64,000 nt of DNA from Anoplolepis gracilipes. Lineage: Eukaryota > Arthropoda > Insecta > Hymenoptera > Formicidae. A program made the translations under genes and the position numbers. The stretch spans positions 1,638,501 to 1,702,500 of the forward strand of contig NW_027328669.1 in the NCBI RefSeq assembly GCF_047496725.1. Direction: 5' to 3'. The number at the start of each line of letters is the position of its first letter. Positions within the stretch are counted from its first letter, which is position 1. A model generated the notes under the pieces. That model did no database searches, had not been told where the DNA came from, and saw only the letters and a program-made list of their open reading frames with translations. Below, in pieces: positions 1 to 10,900 of this stretch.

Positions 1-892
1 ACACTCTGCGTGTCCCACTATATTTTCAACGTGTAAAAAATCGTACTCCCACACTTTTTGGAAACGTCGAGACATTTTTTAATTACTGTGTTTACAATAA
101 CGTTAACATTAATTGCCAGAAAGAATTATAGCAAACGTGATGAGATTCAATTGTTTATAAAAAACGGCAACACAAAAACGAAAAATTCTTTATAAGTATT
201 ATTAAATCTTATTTAATCTTTCTATGCTTTACATATTTGTAAATATAAATGTATATAGTAAACTGAAAATTTGCAAAAGCTTATATCATTTAAATTAAAA
301 TTACAAGGAAGAGCCAAACAGCTGTTGTTGCGCATGTAAGTCTATATTCAATATTCAATAAATACATAAATTACTACACAAACCACGTTTTTTTCCGCAA
401 CTTTGGAATCGTCCTTAGTGGTATGCAGTACACAAAAATATTAATCTAATTAAATAACGAGGTCGGTCGAGAGTCTGTGAAAAGAGTTTAAAAAATAATG
501 TTATGTAAATAAAACTGTTAAAATATAAATAAGTAACTAAAATTTACATCCGCGAGAAGATCACAAATGCTCCCTGCATTGCTAATTGCTACGATAATTG
601 TAATCAGAGAGACCATCTCACTCAACTAGGTCCTTGCAACCAAAGAATTATCCGGTGCACTCTTTGAGCCAGTTGATAATTCTATATAGAACGTGTTTGA
701 ATGTATATTTGAAGCGATAATTATAGGCTATACAATGAAAAGAACCAGTAAGAACTGGTAAGGGGCACGCAGTGTAAGAATAACAAAACATTAAATAAAA
801 TTAGATAAAAATAAAACGAATTAATATATGTCAAAGTTATTAATGAAAAAAATTATATAAATAATGTCAAGTTAGAATAGTATGTAAAATAG
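1..892. other. AT-rich intergenic DNA, nothing recognised
   Basis: AT-rich sequence with no convincing reading frame, RNA gene or repeat structure. It ends at the ATAG target duplication (889-892) of the LTR that follows. Confidence 0.5.
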
Positions 893-906
893 TGTTACGT
901 CCTGTC

Positions 907-1330
907 GGCTCCACGTTTTTCCTCCCACGAAATGAACAATAATCGTCCGATCGGTCATAAAAAACGAGTCGCGCAATAAAAAAGAACCGTTATTATCAAA
1001 TAATGTTTAGACCTACTAAAAACGATATCTAAACAAATACCGGAAGGGATCAATAACGAAATCCTCTAAACAACGAAACAGACAAACAGTCTGCATAATC
1101 CTAAGAAAGAAACAAATAACGCCGCTACGCACTATTGGCTCCACGTCTTTACCTCCTATAAAGATAAAGCAATAATTGCCCGACCAGTCATAAGAGGGCC
1201 GCGGAACGAAAAAATGTTTTAAACATTGAAATCGATGTTTAAAGAAATGACCGAAAAGGATCGAAAGCGAGATACCCTAATAAATAATGGATAGAAACAG
1301 CTGGATAATCCCAGGAGATAACCAAATGAA
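907..1330. repeat. Degenerate 230-bp tandem repeat in the upstream part of the LTR
   Basis: The words GGCTCCACGTNTTTNCCTCC, an AATAATNGYCCGA block and a CAGTCATAA-like block recur at 907 and 1137, a period of 230 bp. The two copies are clearly related but diverged. They sit between the LTR start and the TATA box at 1481, where repeated enhancer-like units are common in LTRs. That role is inferred from position only. Confidence 0.6.
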
Positions 1331-1480
1331 GAATCTCCAAATTTCCTGAAAGGCCGTACAGAGCCCACCAACCAGCAACAATCAAAAATAAGGAGGAGAA
1401 GGATCTCACCGACAGCTTTTTACACGTCAAAATCTCAAAAATACTCCCGCCCAAATTGTTAACACGCCCTCAAGATTTAA

Positions 1481-1488
1481 TATAAAAA
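1481..1488 (+). promoter_or_regulatory. TATA box of the solo LTR
   Basis: TATAAAAA followed by a GC-richer stretch and, about 40 bp downstream, TCAGT-type initiator-like words (around 1528-1532). It lies upstream of the splice donor and the open frame, giving a coherent promoter order on the plus strand. Confidence 0.55.
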
Positions 1489-1731
1489 GGGAAGACTCGC
1501 GCATTACGAACACCAAAAATTTAAAATCAGTCGACAGTACAGCATCAGATTCATTCGGCACAGATTTTTCGGTCGTTCGCTGACTCAAGCAATTCGTTTT
1601 ACACTACGGGAGTTCCGTTTACGTCTTAAAACCTATTAGAGTCAGTGCTCAACAAGACCACCCGCCGAGTAAGACCACAACTGGAGCCACAACTACACCA
1701 GCAGCTAAAACGCAACCAATCTGCCTAAATA

Positions 1732-1818
1732 GTAAGTTTAATTTCCTTCTCTTTTGTTTTTTTCTCTTTCTCTTATCGTCTCCTTTCCCCTTTATTCAAC
1801 CTTGTTCTTTATTTAAAG
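1732..1818 (+). other. Candidate intron inside the LTR
   Basis: GTAAGT donor at 1732, followed by a long pyrimidine-rich tract (about 1741-1810) and an AG acceptor at 1817-1818. The open frame begins directly after the acceptor and has no ATG of its own at that point. This fits a leader exon (about 1510-1731) spliced to a coding exon. Confidence 0.55.
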
Positions 1819-2290
1819 TGCCTAAAATCGCGCCGACCCGCCGATTCTCGCGAGCAAATCGAGACAATAGATCGGACGATACGACCGAGAACGAAACCAA
1901 CAGTTTAGATTCCCCCTTTTCTTCTTCGCAGTATTCGCGCTGTTCCACGCCGTTAAAAACCCTTTTCCCATCTACCCATAGTTATCCTGAAATAGATTTT
2001 CCTTCCCCATCGTATTCCCCCGTACCCCATTCACCTTCAGTCATCGATATATCCGATGACTCACCGCCGTCGTCTCCTCCAACATTTTCCGATTCCTCGT
2101 CCGTAATCCTCTCGGATAATTCATCGGGAACCACACGATAGAATTACCCGACTCCTCTTTGGAATACTCTTCAGCAGACTCTGACACCTCTGCGCTTCCC
2201 TCCTTAGAATCAAAACTTACATCCATATGCGATTCCGCTCTTCTCAGCATTATAGATAGCGTCTTCGAAGACATCGACATCGCGCCGTAA
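1819..2290 (+). pseudogene. Ser/Asp/Pro-rich reading frame inside the LTR, frameshifted
   Basis: After the splice acceptor an open frame runs to a stop at 2139-2141. It encodes a basic start (residues like APTRRFSRANRDN) followed by a serine-, proline- and aspartate-rich stretch. In an adjacent frame, same-strand coding of the same SSLEYSSADSD-like composition continues from about 2130 to a TAA at 2288-2290. One frameshift near 2130 therefore probably split a frame of about 155 codons. No known domain is recognised. It could be the start of a gag, an LTR-encoded accessory protein, or chance coding in a composition-biased region. The minus-strand frame over 2041-2475 is treated as a shadow. 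Confidence 0.4.
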
Positions 2291-2826
2291 CACGCATAAC
2301 ACCGTTCACAAATCTTTATTATTATTAATTTTTTTTTCTCTTCATAAATTGTAACAAATACCAACCAGGATAGAATCTTTAGAATCGCACTCCTTCCCCC
2401 TTTTTCTGGTTGATGACCTCCGTACTTTTGTAACACCCGCGATCCACACACACAAACACACACACACTCATACAAATAATTTTAAAGATATTAATAAGAT
2501 TATATGTAAAATGGTAAGAATTAATTGAATAAATGTTAATCTAAAAATTAAAATGATCGGTAAACTTATTTAACTCCCTCACTCCCTCCACGCAAAAGAT
2601 CACACAAGGTCCCGTCCCGCGTAAAAGAGATTCGATTCTCTTACCAAAAAGGGACCACCGAGAGCGTTCGCATAACAGAGTAATATCGACACCCGTCGTT
2701 TACCTGTTTGCTAACCTGCAGCTCGCTCGACCGAGTCACTCGTCGATAAGACTTTTGACATCGGAACAGTTCTTGTTACGCCCTTCCTCTGACTCATCCT
2801 CTCTACGGGCCTGGACGTAACAATAG

Positions 2827-3710
2827 TATGTCCAAAATAAATGTTCAAGAAAATGTTAAGAAATAAATAAAAAGTACTGTGTCCAAGTTGAACGTAAAAA
2901 ATAGTAATAATATTAGTATCAAAGTTAAAAAATAAAAAGTTAGTCGAAGTTCACATGAGATAAATCAAATTTAAGAAAATTAATAGCACTTTGTTAAAAT
3001 TATACTGTTAGCAAAAAAGACAGTTATAACAAAGACAAACCAGATAATTAAATAAATTAAATGCAAATGCAACAAATAAAAGTAATTAAATTTTATTTGA
3101 GAGAATTATTTATATCACATCTTATAAATAAATCCAATGAAGAGACAATGTGCGGACGGTTGTATGATTCTGACAGGATAGAAAGGAAAGGAAAAGAAAC
3201 AGAGACAGAAAAGAAAAAGAAAATAGCAGAGTGAGAGAAACGTAAGAAGTAGGAAAAGGAAAGAGGATTAGAAGAACATCGTACATATAAGCACTGTAAA
3301 AATACAAAACTAATCTCCTGCGGGGGATTTGACTGTGCTAGAATGTTAAAACACCCGTATAGCACTTATTAAAATGCTCAATATTATTTTGTAATTTAAA
3401 TTGTACGACTGCTGTTTAATATGTATCATCTTCGTATGTCTCAACGGAGGTGGTCCTTCATTCCTCATTCAATACATAAACGTTGTTCAAGTAAAAATCA
3501 TAGTCATTAATCCGATGTTTTGTAATGATCGAGTGTTGCGCGTTATTACGTCTAATATGATTACAGTGTTTCACAATGTTTATTTTTAATAGTTTCCTCA
3601 TTTGATTGATATGAAAAGCATTGCAATAATCTTAGCATTATAATAATCTTTTATATTACTACATTGTAACGTTCATATGTTGGAAAAGAGTTTTTGTAAG
3701 CCTTAAAAAA
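2827..3710. other. AT-rich intergenic DNA, nothing recognised
   Basis: No gene is supported. Purine-rich and AT-rich tracts around 3160-3270 open short frames with low-complexity F/S/L-rich translations, which I regard as spurious. Confidence 0.5.
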
Positions 3711-4048
3711 CTTAATGAAGGACCCTGCACATTTTGTATGGAAATGTGATCCGGTTAAATGTTGCCTTTATTGGCTGGATGGATCTTGCCAGTGTTGCCA
3801 GCGGTTACACTGATGACGTTTTTTGAAATATCTACACTTGATCTTGAAGTGCCGATGATACATTAGATCCGCTTGCAGCCATATTCTTAACATTATTCAA
3901 TTTCGTTTCTCACAGAAATTTTTTATTTTTAGGACCCATGCTCATTGAGACTTTTGATCAAGAATTCTGAACTATATTATACCATAACTTCAGCCAATTT
4001 GACCGGGGCCACATTTTCGCACAAAATGTGTGGAGTCCTTTATTGAGC
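3711..4048. mobile_element. MITE-like element with ~50-bp imperfect inverted ends
   Basis: The left end (from CTTAATGAAGGACCC at 3711) and the right end (ending GGAGTCCTTTATTGAG at 4046) are imperfect reverse complements. The match covers about 50 bp each side and includes CACATTTTGT and the following AAATGTG-CCGGT blocks. The total length of about 340 bp and the lack of coding capacity fit a miniature inverted-repeat element. I could not identify a clean target duplication, so the superfamily is not assigned. Confidence 0.6.
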
Positions 4049-4866
4049 TTGTGCAAAGATTGAAAAAGGATAACCGCTTGTCCCACAAACGAGCAGCATG
4101 TAACTATTTATTGCAAATTTATATTTTTTCTTTAAGACAACTATGGATTTTCTTTACACTAATTAATTCCTTTCATTATTATGTGCATAAAAGTATTGAG
4201 ATAAAATCATAAAAAATGAATATTTACTAGATATTTCATGGTTTATGTAAAATTATGTTGAATTAAAGTATAAAGTATCTCGTAAATTATTCAATTTTTA
4301 GCTATTATATCTTCATAATTTTATAAGTTTGTACGCAAAATATTGCGAGAAATCGATTTATATAAAAAATTAAGATAGTTTCATTTAAAAAACCTAGTTT
4401 GGTCTTTTTTGGCAGAATGTAAGTTGTCGTCCGTTGCTCAACTCGAAAGCTCGATCGAAATCTCTGATAATTAGGCCTGCCAAACTCTAATGCTTATGAG
4501 ATATTTAGACTCTTTGTTGTGTCTTCTATTTCGTTATACTACTGTAATATGAGAGGTCCCTCATAAAAATTATGGATATTTTTATCTGCTTCTTCGTAAA
4601 CACATCTCTTCTCCAAGAATCTCTAACCAATCTCCAGGTGACAAATAGCTTTAATTCCTCGATATTTCCGAAGAATGGAACTCTCGGTTTATTAAATGTT
4701 TATTATCTTTTACAAATATAATAATAGTATATAAAAAAAAACCTTGGGTTAGGTTTTAAGTCCCTAGCTTTCACCTAAGAGACTATAACAAACTTTTATT
4801 TCTTTTTTCCTAATACACTATACCTATTACATTTTTATCTTAAACTTATGACCTTAATCCTAATTC
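4049..4866. other. AT-rich intergenic DNA, nothing recognised
   Basis: No supported gene or repeat. Contains the word TTGGGTTAGGTTTT at about 4743-4757, which resembles the insect telomere motif but is a single occurrence. Confidence 0.4.
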
Positions 4867-5075
4867 GTCTGGGTGAGTTCGAGTCTGCGTTCCGCCATAC
4901 TGGTTATCTCAGATAAGCTTGGGCGACGCAGCGTGCACAGCCACCTTACGACTAAATTTTCTTACTCCTATAGGGTCTGGGTGGACTCGAACCTGTGTTT
5001 ACGCATACTCTTCGCCTCAGGCAAATTTCAACGCCGCAGCGTGCACGATCACCATCCAACTCTAATAGTATATAT
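4867..5075 (-). repeat. Two tandem tRNA-like (SINE-head-like) units, period 108 bp
   Basis: GTCTGGGTG begins one unit at 4867 and another at 4975. Both units share the order GTCTGGGTG, TCGA, a GCATACT-like block, a TCTCAG-like block and GCAGCGTGCAC. Read on the minus strand, the 4975 unit carries GGTTCGAGTCC, a perfect match to the tRNA B-box. A TGGCTGTGCAC-like stretch upstream resembles an A-box. The spacing resembles a tRNA-derived SINE head or tRNA pseudogenes, but I could not fold a full cloverleaf, so no tRNA gene is claimed. Confidence 0.4.
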
Positions 5076-5489
5076 ATTACCGCTCTTTTCAAGGACGAAA
5101 TTAAATCAATGCGATCACATATACTAAGGCTAATAACAATCGCACGACTACAAAAGTGTATACAAATTATGCAATGTACGCACTTGGAGATTGCATAATG
5201 TATGTATAGACATTTGATATACATATAAATATATCAATATGCACTATAAAATATATCAATAAATATACATATTATATAGGGTAAGGAAAAAGTATGGAAA
5301 GAAGAATAAATTTCTTTCTTTAGAGAAAAAGAATTTAAGGCAAGATTGAAGAAAGATTTGGCTATCTAAAGGCAAGATTTATTCATTTTTTTCATTTATT
5401 TCTTATTTTATATTAAAAACTATCATGACAAATTTTAAAATATCTCAAGAAATTCTTAACCTTCTAACTTAAAAGAAGTTATATTATAA

Positions 5490-5830
5490 TTGTGAAAAGC
5501 TCTCGAGGTGAGCTATGAGAAAATGTAATTAAACATAGAATATTCTATTTAAGAAATTAAAGGTGACCTTTACGTGACCTTCAAGTGACTATTCAAGGTC
5601 AAATCAATGACACTATCTTATGTTCTTCTCAAACTCATACAACTTTGTCTGAAACATTTTTCGTTAAAACTTATATTTTTCGAGATTTTTTCGAGTTTCT
5701 ATACTTTTTCTTCCTGTATTTTGTGATGTACATCCAAACTATGTGTATAAAATATATATATAAATATTCGATATTGTTTGTGTGTGATGTTAAGATCGGA
5801 AATTTGGTGAAAAAGTATGAGTTTAAGAAA
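5490..5830. repeat. Dispersed repeat, one copy of a pair shared with 31675-31890
   Basis: Contains the ordered words AAGCTCTCGAGGT, TTTAAGAAATTA, GGTGACCTT, CCTTCAA.TGACTAT.CAAGGTCAAA and TGTCTGAAACATTTTT. The same words recur in the same order near 31675-31850. No coding capacity. It appears next to a long-TIR element in the second location and may be part of a related element. Confidence 0.5.
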
Positions 5831-6600
5831 AATTCATGAATAGATGCGAACGAGGCGAGAAGAAATCGATTATAACATTCTGATTTTACAATAAAATGTC
5901 AGATATTTTTTAGTTTAAAATATACAGATCGTTGAATTTTAGTTAAAATCTTAACAGACATACAAGATGTTATTTTCATATCAAAAAAGGATGTATTCAT
6001 AGAATATCTGATGTTATATGGGAATTTATTACATTTTCTGTTGACTTAAGACTACAGATTTTCGGATCGTGAAATTGAATGCAAATTATTAAATAATTGA
6101 TAATTACACCAACAAACTGAAAAAAAGAAATAATTATTATTTATTTATTTCAATGTAGTAATCTTAATTATAAGAATGCTCCAAAAGTCTTAAAACGGTC
6201 AAATATCTCATAAACAAAAAATGCGTTTTAGAAAAATTCAAGTAAAAGTGTATCATAAAGATTTAAAAAGATGCATTAGCATTATACAAGATGGCAATAT
6301 GAATTTTACTATGAATGAAAATATACTATTAAAACTAAACTTTATCAACTGATAATTCAAAAAGTACTTAACGGAATTTAGCTTTTTATTATACCATTTT
6401 GAAAATATTTTGACATTAGTTACAAAAATATATAATAAAAAATAGGTTTCCATTTAAAAAAGGTAAAGTTATAACGTTGACCTGACTTTAGTAACGTCAT
6501 TCATGGTAAAATTTGTACCGTCATTGAGTAGTCGATAAATATGCATAAAAAGTTATTTTCGGACTTTTGAACCAATAAAGTGTATATTATAAAAAAGGAC
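5831..6600. other. AT-rich DNA downstream of the receptor gene, no last exon found
   Basis: I searched the minus strand here for the last exon of the gustatory receptor, which normally encodes a TYhhhhhQF-type end, and did not find it. Weak inverted words (CCAAAAGTCTTAAAAC at about 6181 and CGGACTTTTGAACC at about 6558) may mark another degraded MITE. Confidence 0.4.
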
Positions 6601-6630
6601 TTGATCTATAGATAATAATCGTATACTCAC

Positions 6631-8032
6631 ACTACTAAATAGTCCATTATTTATTTGAAAAAAACTGCAAGCAGTAATTGCTACTTGATGTTGTTGTAAT
6701 TGAATAAAAAAATATTTGAGTTCGTTTCTGATACAGCCCTCGTTTCTTGTGCTATTAAGATTTGTAGCAGGCCAATTATTGTTAATCGTACATATAATTG
6801 TTCCGGTCTTTTTGAATTCTTGACGTATAAGTGTACAAATCCAACACATTAGGCCAAATTGCACAGCGTATAAAATCCAAAGCAAATTACTCATCAGCAT
6901 GAATACGTAATATCTTTCTATCACGCCTATGTAAATTCCAAATAGCATAACAACGACCATGGTGAAACAATTTGTTGAGCAAAGAAGAAGACGAAAGCCA
7001 TAAATATTGCTTATCATAGTAACTAAATCACAAATTTCTGCAACAGAGAGGTCAAATCGACAATGTAATATTAATATTGTTGTCGTGATATTTTTTAAAA
7101 TTATAAACGTAAAAACATATATATATATATATATATATAGATACACAATAGATATATTGTATGTTATGTAAATAGTTTTCGCAAATAGTTTTAGTATTGA
7201 TCCTTCATACAATGTCGAAATTTTGATATTTAATTTCAAGATACTTTGTATATACTATCGAGCGAGAATAATGCCATGAACTATAAAAAGATAATGAAGT
7301 AGTATTTATCTCCAAAGAAAGTGTGAAAATATTTTTAATAAAATATGAATACTTACTCTTGTGTAATTCTTTGATCCGTTTGATTTGATTCGAATTAACT
7401 TGCACATTTGCAAAATCCATCAAAAATGTATTTATCATTCGAAATCTACAGAACAACACGTAGATGATAATGTCAAAGACAAAGTTATTAATCAATGACT
7501 GAGCTATCATATAATAAAGCAGCAAGTCAGATGCTAAAATATCTTCAGGACATGTAAAATAATGATACAAAATATGAATGATTAAAGATAGAAGACTGAA
7601 AACGATAATCACGAGAATAGCCAATATTTCGATATTTTTTATCAACCGATTATTCATCGACTTTCCGGTTACTTCTTTGAGCTGCTTATCGAGATTTTTT
7701 ATTTTCTTCATTAATTTAGACCATTTATCGTATTGCTTAATACCATCGTAAACGTAATAACACGCCAACATATACCAAATCATTTTGTTTATGTAGTACA
7801 TAATTTTGAATGTATTGCTTTTGACATTATCAAAGATGGAGGAATGTGTCACATCGTAAGCTATGATAATAGAAGACATTACGAGGTGAGTGATACAGAG
7901 GATTATTGTATCAGTTTTAGATTTATGTGACGGATGTGGAAGGCCACCGCCCAAGAACCAAGAGAGAGATATTATTGGATCTAAAATGTCTTCTATTGAG
8001 GGCGAGTTGTTTTCCATTTCAGACATTGCCAT
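6631..8032 (-). CDS. Gustatory receptor (7tm_7 family), two exons visible, last exon missing
   Basis: Predicted membrane chemoreceptor, probably a ligand-gated channel subunit in taste or related sensory neurons (family knowledge). Exon 1 runs 8032 down to 7357 and ends at a GTAAGT donor. Exon 2 runs 7037 down to 6631, after a pyrimidine-rich tract and TTGCAG acceptor, and ends at a GTGAGT donor. Joined in phase they give about 361 codons. Several hydrophobic segments are visible, for example around residues 45-60, 75-95, 135-155 and 175-195 of exon 1 and two in exon 2. The exon 2 end (GTIICTI, then QLQQHQ, then TACSFFQIN) matches the conserved pre-TM7 region of hymenopteran gustatory receptors. 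The terminal TM7 exon was not found within about 1.5 kb, so the gene is 3'-incomplete or has a distant last exon. The start ATG at 8032 is followed by two in-frame ATGs within six codons. Confidence 0.7.
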
Positions 8033-8470
8033 CTTGAGTCTTCTTATTAATTGACAAAAGTCGTTTATAACTGCAAATTAATTACATCAAAATTATACTT
8101 TTGATATAAAATACTTTAAAGAAGAAGTATTGAAGTATTGAGTTTTTCTGGAAGTAGTGTAAGATACTAACAACATAGTATGTTTTCTCTATCATATCTG
8201 ATAAAACAAAAGACATTATTATTGTATGTAATATTAAGAAAGCTTATTATATACAATACATTTATCATAAACATATAATGTGACTTTAAATTGATTTTTA
8301 AGAAAAGAAAGAAACAATAATCACACAGACAGATTTCGAATAATGCTATGAACCGTGAGGTCTTCATTTCTGTAATGCACGTAGGTACCCACGCGCACTT
8401 CAATACATCTTAAACAGAATTGCAATGGTTTCGAATTGATAATGGCATTTTAAATCAAAATTTAATCTTA
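8033..8470. repeat. Upstream flank of the receptor gene, duplicated near 28.2-28.6 kb
   Basis: Words such as CTTCTTATTAATTGA, AAATTAATTACATCAAA, TTTTTGATATA and AAACAGAATTGCAATGGTT occur in the same order here and at 28155-28600. The duplication that carried exon 1 therefore also included about 430 bp of upstream sequence, presumably with the promoter. Confidence 0.6.
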
Positions 8471-9366
8471 TTGGTATGGAAATCTATACTTCCTTTAACT
8501 TGACATAACTCTTAGCGAAAAATTATCAAATTCTGCAACAATTCTATCTCAAACTGTTTCTAGTCTCACTCACACTGCATAAGAAATATATGGTTTGTTG
8601 TTAAGAAAACTATTAACTTTATGCAAACATAATAATATATGAACGTAAAGGCCAAATACGAGCAACAAAAAATATTGTTTATTATTGATACTAAAATACT
8701 ATATTATAATTGAGTTAAAAAACATAAATAAAAAACGCAAATTACAGAAGTTGTATGACTTTATCATTGTGTTTAAAATGCCATTAGATACGAGGTCTGA
8801 GGTCTAAGTAGTTTAGATAGTAAGAATAGTTGCCTAGAAAACGAAAAGAAATCTTGACTTCGATTCTCAATTGAGCCATTCGTGCCTTACGTATCTTTTG
8901 AGAGCAAACATGCATTTTACCGTCAGCTAAAATTAACTGTGATATAAATCTTGATAACTTATAACTTATAATATGCCATTTTGATGTACATATATGTTCT
9001 ACTAATAAATGATATTTCTAATCTATAAAAATTTTAATTCTCATATTCAGAAGAAGAAGTACAATCACACGATATCATCGATAATTCGATAATAAGTATA
9101 TATTTATAATTTATCCAAGTTGCACTAGACCATTTTTTTCAAGAATAATTAGAAATATATGTATTTTGTAACTAATTTTTAATAATTTGTAATTGATCAT
9201 TGCAGAAAAAAACATACTTATATTGCTCTAATTCATTTTCATTACAAAAAATTTAAACAACTCATAATCAGATAATTCATGAATATTCTTAATTACTATA
9301 TTTTGATCAAACTTTGTTCGAGCCTGAAACCCTTTTTTCCTTGCAATCTTTGAGCAAAACTTAATT
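8471..9366. other. AT-rich intergenic DNA, nothing recognised
   Basis: No supported gene, RNA or repeat was seen in this stretch. Confidence 0.4.
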
Positions 9367-9374
9367 GATATCTC

Positions 9375-10018
9375 CAGAAATGTGCATTATTTGAAATAAA
9401 TGCATTTAAAATGGAAAATGTAAAATATCTATTTTGTATCTCGCATTTAAAATACATGTTTTCAAAAGCCATTTTATATTTCCATTTCAATAGTTTTCAT
9501 TATCCATTTTCTACTTCAAATAAATTTTTTTACAAATTCAAAAATTAATCGAGATATCGATAACATTAGTTCTAAATATCAATAAATGGATATTTATGTA
9601 TGCATCACTGCATTGCACTTGTTCATTGTAAAATAAATCCTAGATTAAATATTTAGTCATTGTGTGTATAACCAAACTATTGTCACTCATTCACGCAATC
9701 ATATATCATGCAATGATACTAGAATACAGATCTAATTTCACGTAAAAAATAAGAACGGATAGTATAAGATCTAATCTAATTTAATAGAGAGATAATAAGA
9801 ATAAGAATTTAAATATAAATAAATATAAGAATATAAATATTTAAAAAAAAGTCATTTTTATTTTTAAAAAACCATTTTAAAAATGTCTATTTTTCATTTC
9901 CTATTTTAAATGGATGTTTAAAAATTATCTTGTATTTTGCATTTTTAAATGGAAATGTTGCAACTATTTTGCATTTTCTATTTCAAATAAATTTGGACAC
10001 CCATTTTGCACATCTCTG
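9375..10018. mobile_element. hAT-type non-autonomous element with imperfect 8-bp target duplication
   Basis: The ends are CAGAAATGTGCA (9375-9386) and TGCACATCTCTG (10007-10018), inverted with one mismatch and of the CAG...CTG form typical of hAT elements. The 8 bases before (GATATCTC, 9367-9374) and after (GATGTCTT, 10019-10026) agree at 6 of 8 positions, fitting an aged hAT target duplication. The interior repeats a CATTTTAAAATG-like word in both orientations near each end, as in subterminal repeats of hAT elements. It is 644 bp with no coding capacity. Confidence 0.6.
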
Positions 10019-10026
10019 GATGTCTT

Positions 10027-10508
10027 ATTGTTAAAGGGTAACAAATATTTTTGAGTGATCAAACAATCCGAGCAGATTACTTGAATTCTTTATGCTTTAT
10101 TCTTTAGCTTCAAAGAGCAAGCAAAATATAACATAAATGAGAATTCTTTTAATTACTGTAGGATAGTGAAACTTGGGTTTCAAAGGTTTTTTAAAAATAT
10201 CCAAATATAAATGTTTTTCAATTAATGATCTTTGTTAGTTCAATTCTATCTTTAGTAATACAAGTTTTTAAAAATATGAATTTTTCTCAATGTTAAATAT
10301 AAAGTTTATTTTCAAGTATTAGATTACTTTAGTATAAATTTCAAGTTTTCAAGTAACAATTTTATTTCTAAAGCTGAGCATATAAAAATATCTTTGTTTT
10401 TGCACATTGTCTTGAAAATTAGATTTTGTCCTTAAATATTATTTGTTCTCAACTGTTATCAACTGTAAAATTCGTTTTTTAGTACGATATAAATGACAAT
10501 AATAATAA
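10027..10508. other. AT-rich intergenic DNA, nothing recognised
   Basis: Nothing supported beyond low-complexity AT-rich sequence. Confidence 0.4.
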
Positions 10509-10592
10509 TTAAATCAAAAACAAAAAGCATTTAAATTCTAATATATATATATTAGAATTTATATATTAGAATTTAAATGCTTTTCGTTTTCG

Positions 10593-10625
<33 letters not shown>
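10509..10625. repeat. Palindrome followed by a (TA)n tract
   Basis: AAATC.AAAAC.AAAAGCATTTAAATTCTAATATA (10512-10547) is the near-perfect reverse complement of 10560-10598, leaving a loop of about a dozen bases. It is followed directly by a (TA)n microsatellite to 10625. Could be a tiny foldback element or a replication-slippage product. Confidence 0.55.
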
Positions 10626-10629
<4 letters not shown>

Positions 10630-10648
10630 ATAAAAAGGCGGTACATTA

Positions 10649-10691
10649 GAAAGATTAGGAAAAAATTGAATTTTTTCCTAATCTTTTTTAT
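10649..10691. repeat. Near-perfect short hairpin
   Basis: AAAGATTAGGAAAAAATT, a three-base loop, then TTTTTTCCTAATCTTTT. The arms are almost perfectly complementary over about 17 bp. It lies just after the (TA)n tract. No coding context suggests a function. Confidence 0.55.
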
Positions 10692-10767
10692 TTTTTTAAA
10701 ATACTTATAACATAGTTAATAATTGTCGTATCGAAATAATATATGGTAATTATGGATATTAAGGGAC

Positions 10768-10900
10768 TCCCTCTCAATGACCTTGATCTTGACATATGTT
10801 GTTAAGGTCATGACCCTGAGTAATGTTCAAAAGATTTTAGGCGTCGCTCGTTATTTGTTAAAAAGTTATAAACAAAAAAAGTTTCATAAATAGGACATAA
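10768..10900. repeat. Single arm of the long-TIR repeat family
   Basis: Contains CTTGATCTTGACATATGTTGT, the AAGGTCATGACC block, TGAGTAATG, TTTTAGGCGTCGCTCG and a following AAAAAGTTA block. These match in order the ends of the elements at 21994-23800 and 30621-31648. Only one arm is visible here, so it is a fragment. Confidence 0.55.

Larger units (their letters stand above)
893..2822 (+). mobile_element. Solo LTR of an LTR retrotransposon, 1,930 bp, 4-bp target duplication
   Basis: The segment begins TGTTACGTCC (893-902) and ends GGACGTAACA (2813-2822), a perfect 10-bp inverted terminus of TG...CA type. ATAG lies directly before it (889-892) and directly after it (2823-2826), as expected for a 4-bp target duplication. 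Inside, in plus-strand order, are a 230-bp tandem repeat, a TATA box (1481-1488), a likely start around 1510, a good intron (1732-1818), an open frame and an AATAAA signal (2528-2533). No primer-binding site or gag-pol follows, so this is a solo LTR left by recombination between two LTRs. A 4-bp duplication suits Ty3/gypsy-type elements, but no internal gene is present to prove the clade. A 1.9-kb LTR is unusually long. Confidence 0.82.

Noticed and set aside
2041..2475. 144-codon minus-strand frame with a Cys/Val repeat
   Set aside because: It overlaps the plus-strand LTR frame and its Cys-Val part is just the (CA)n tract. No domain.
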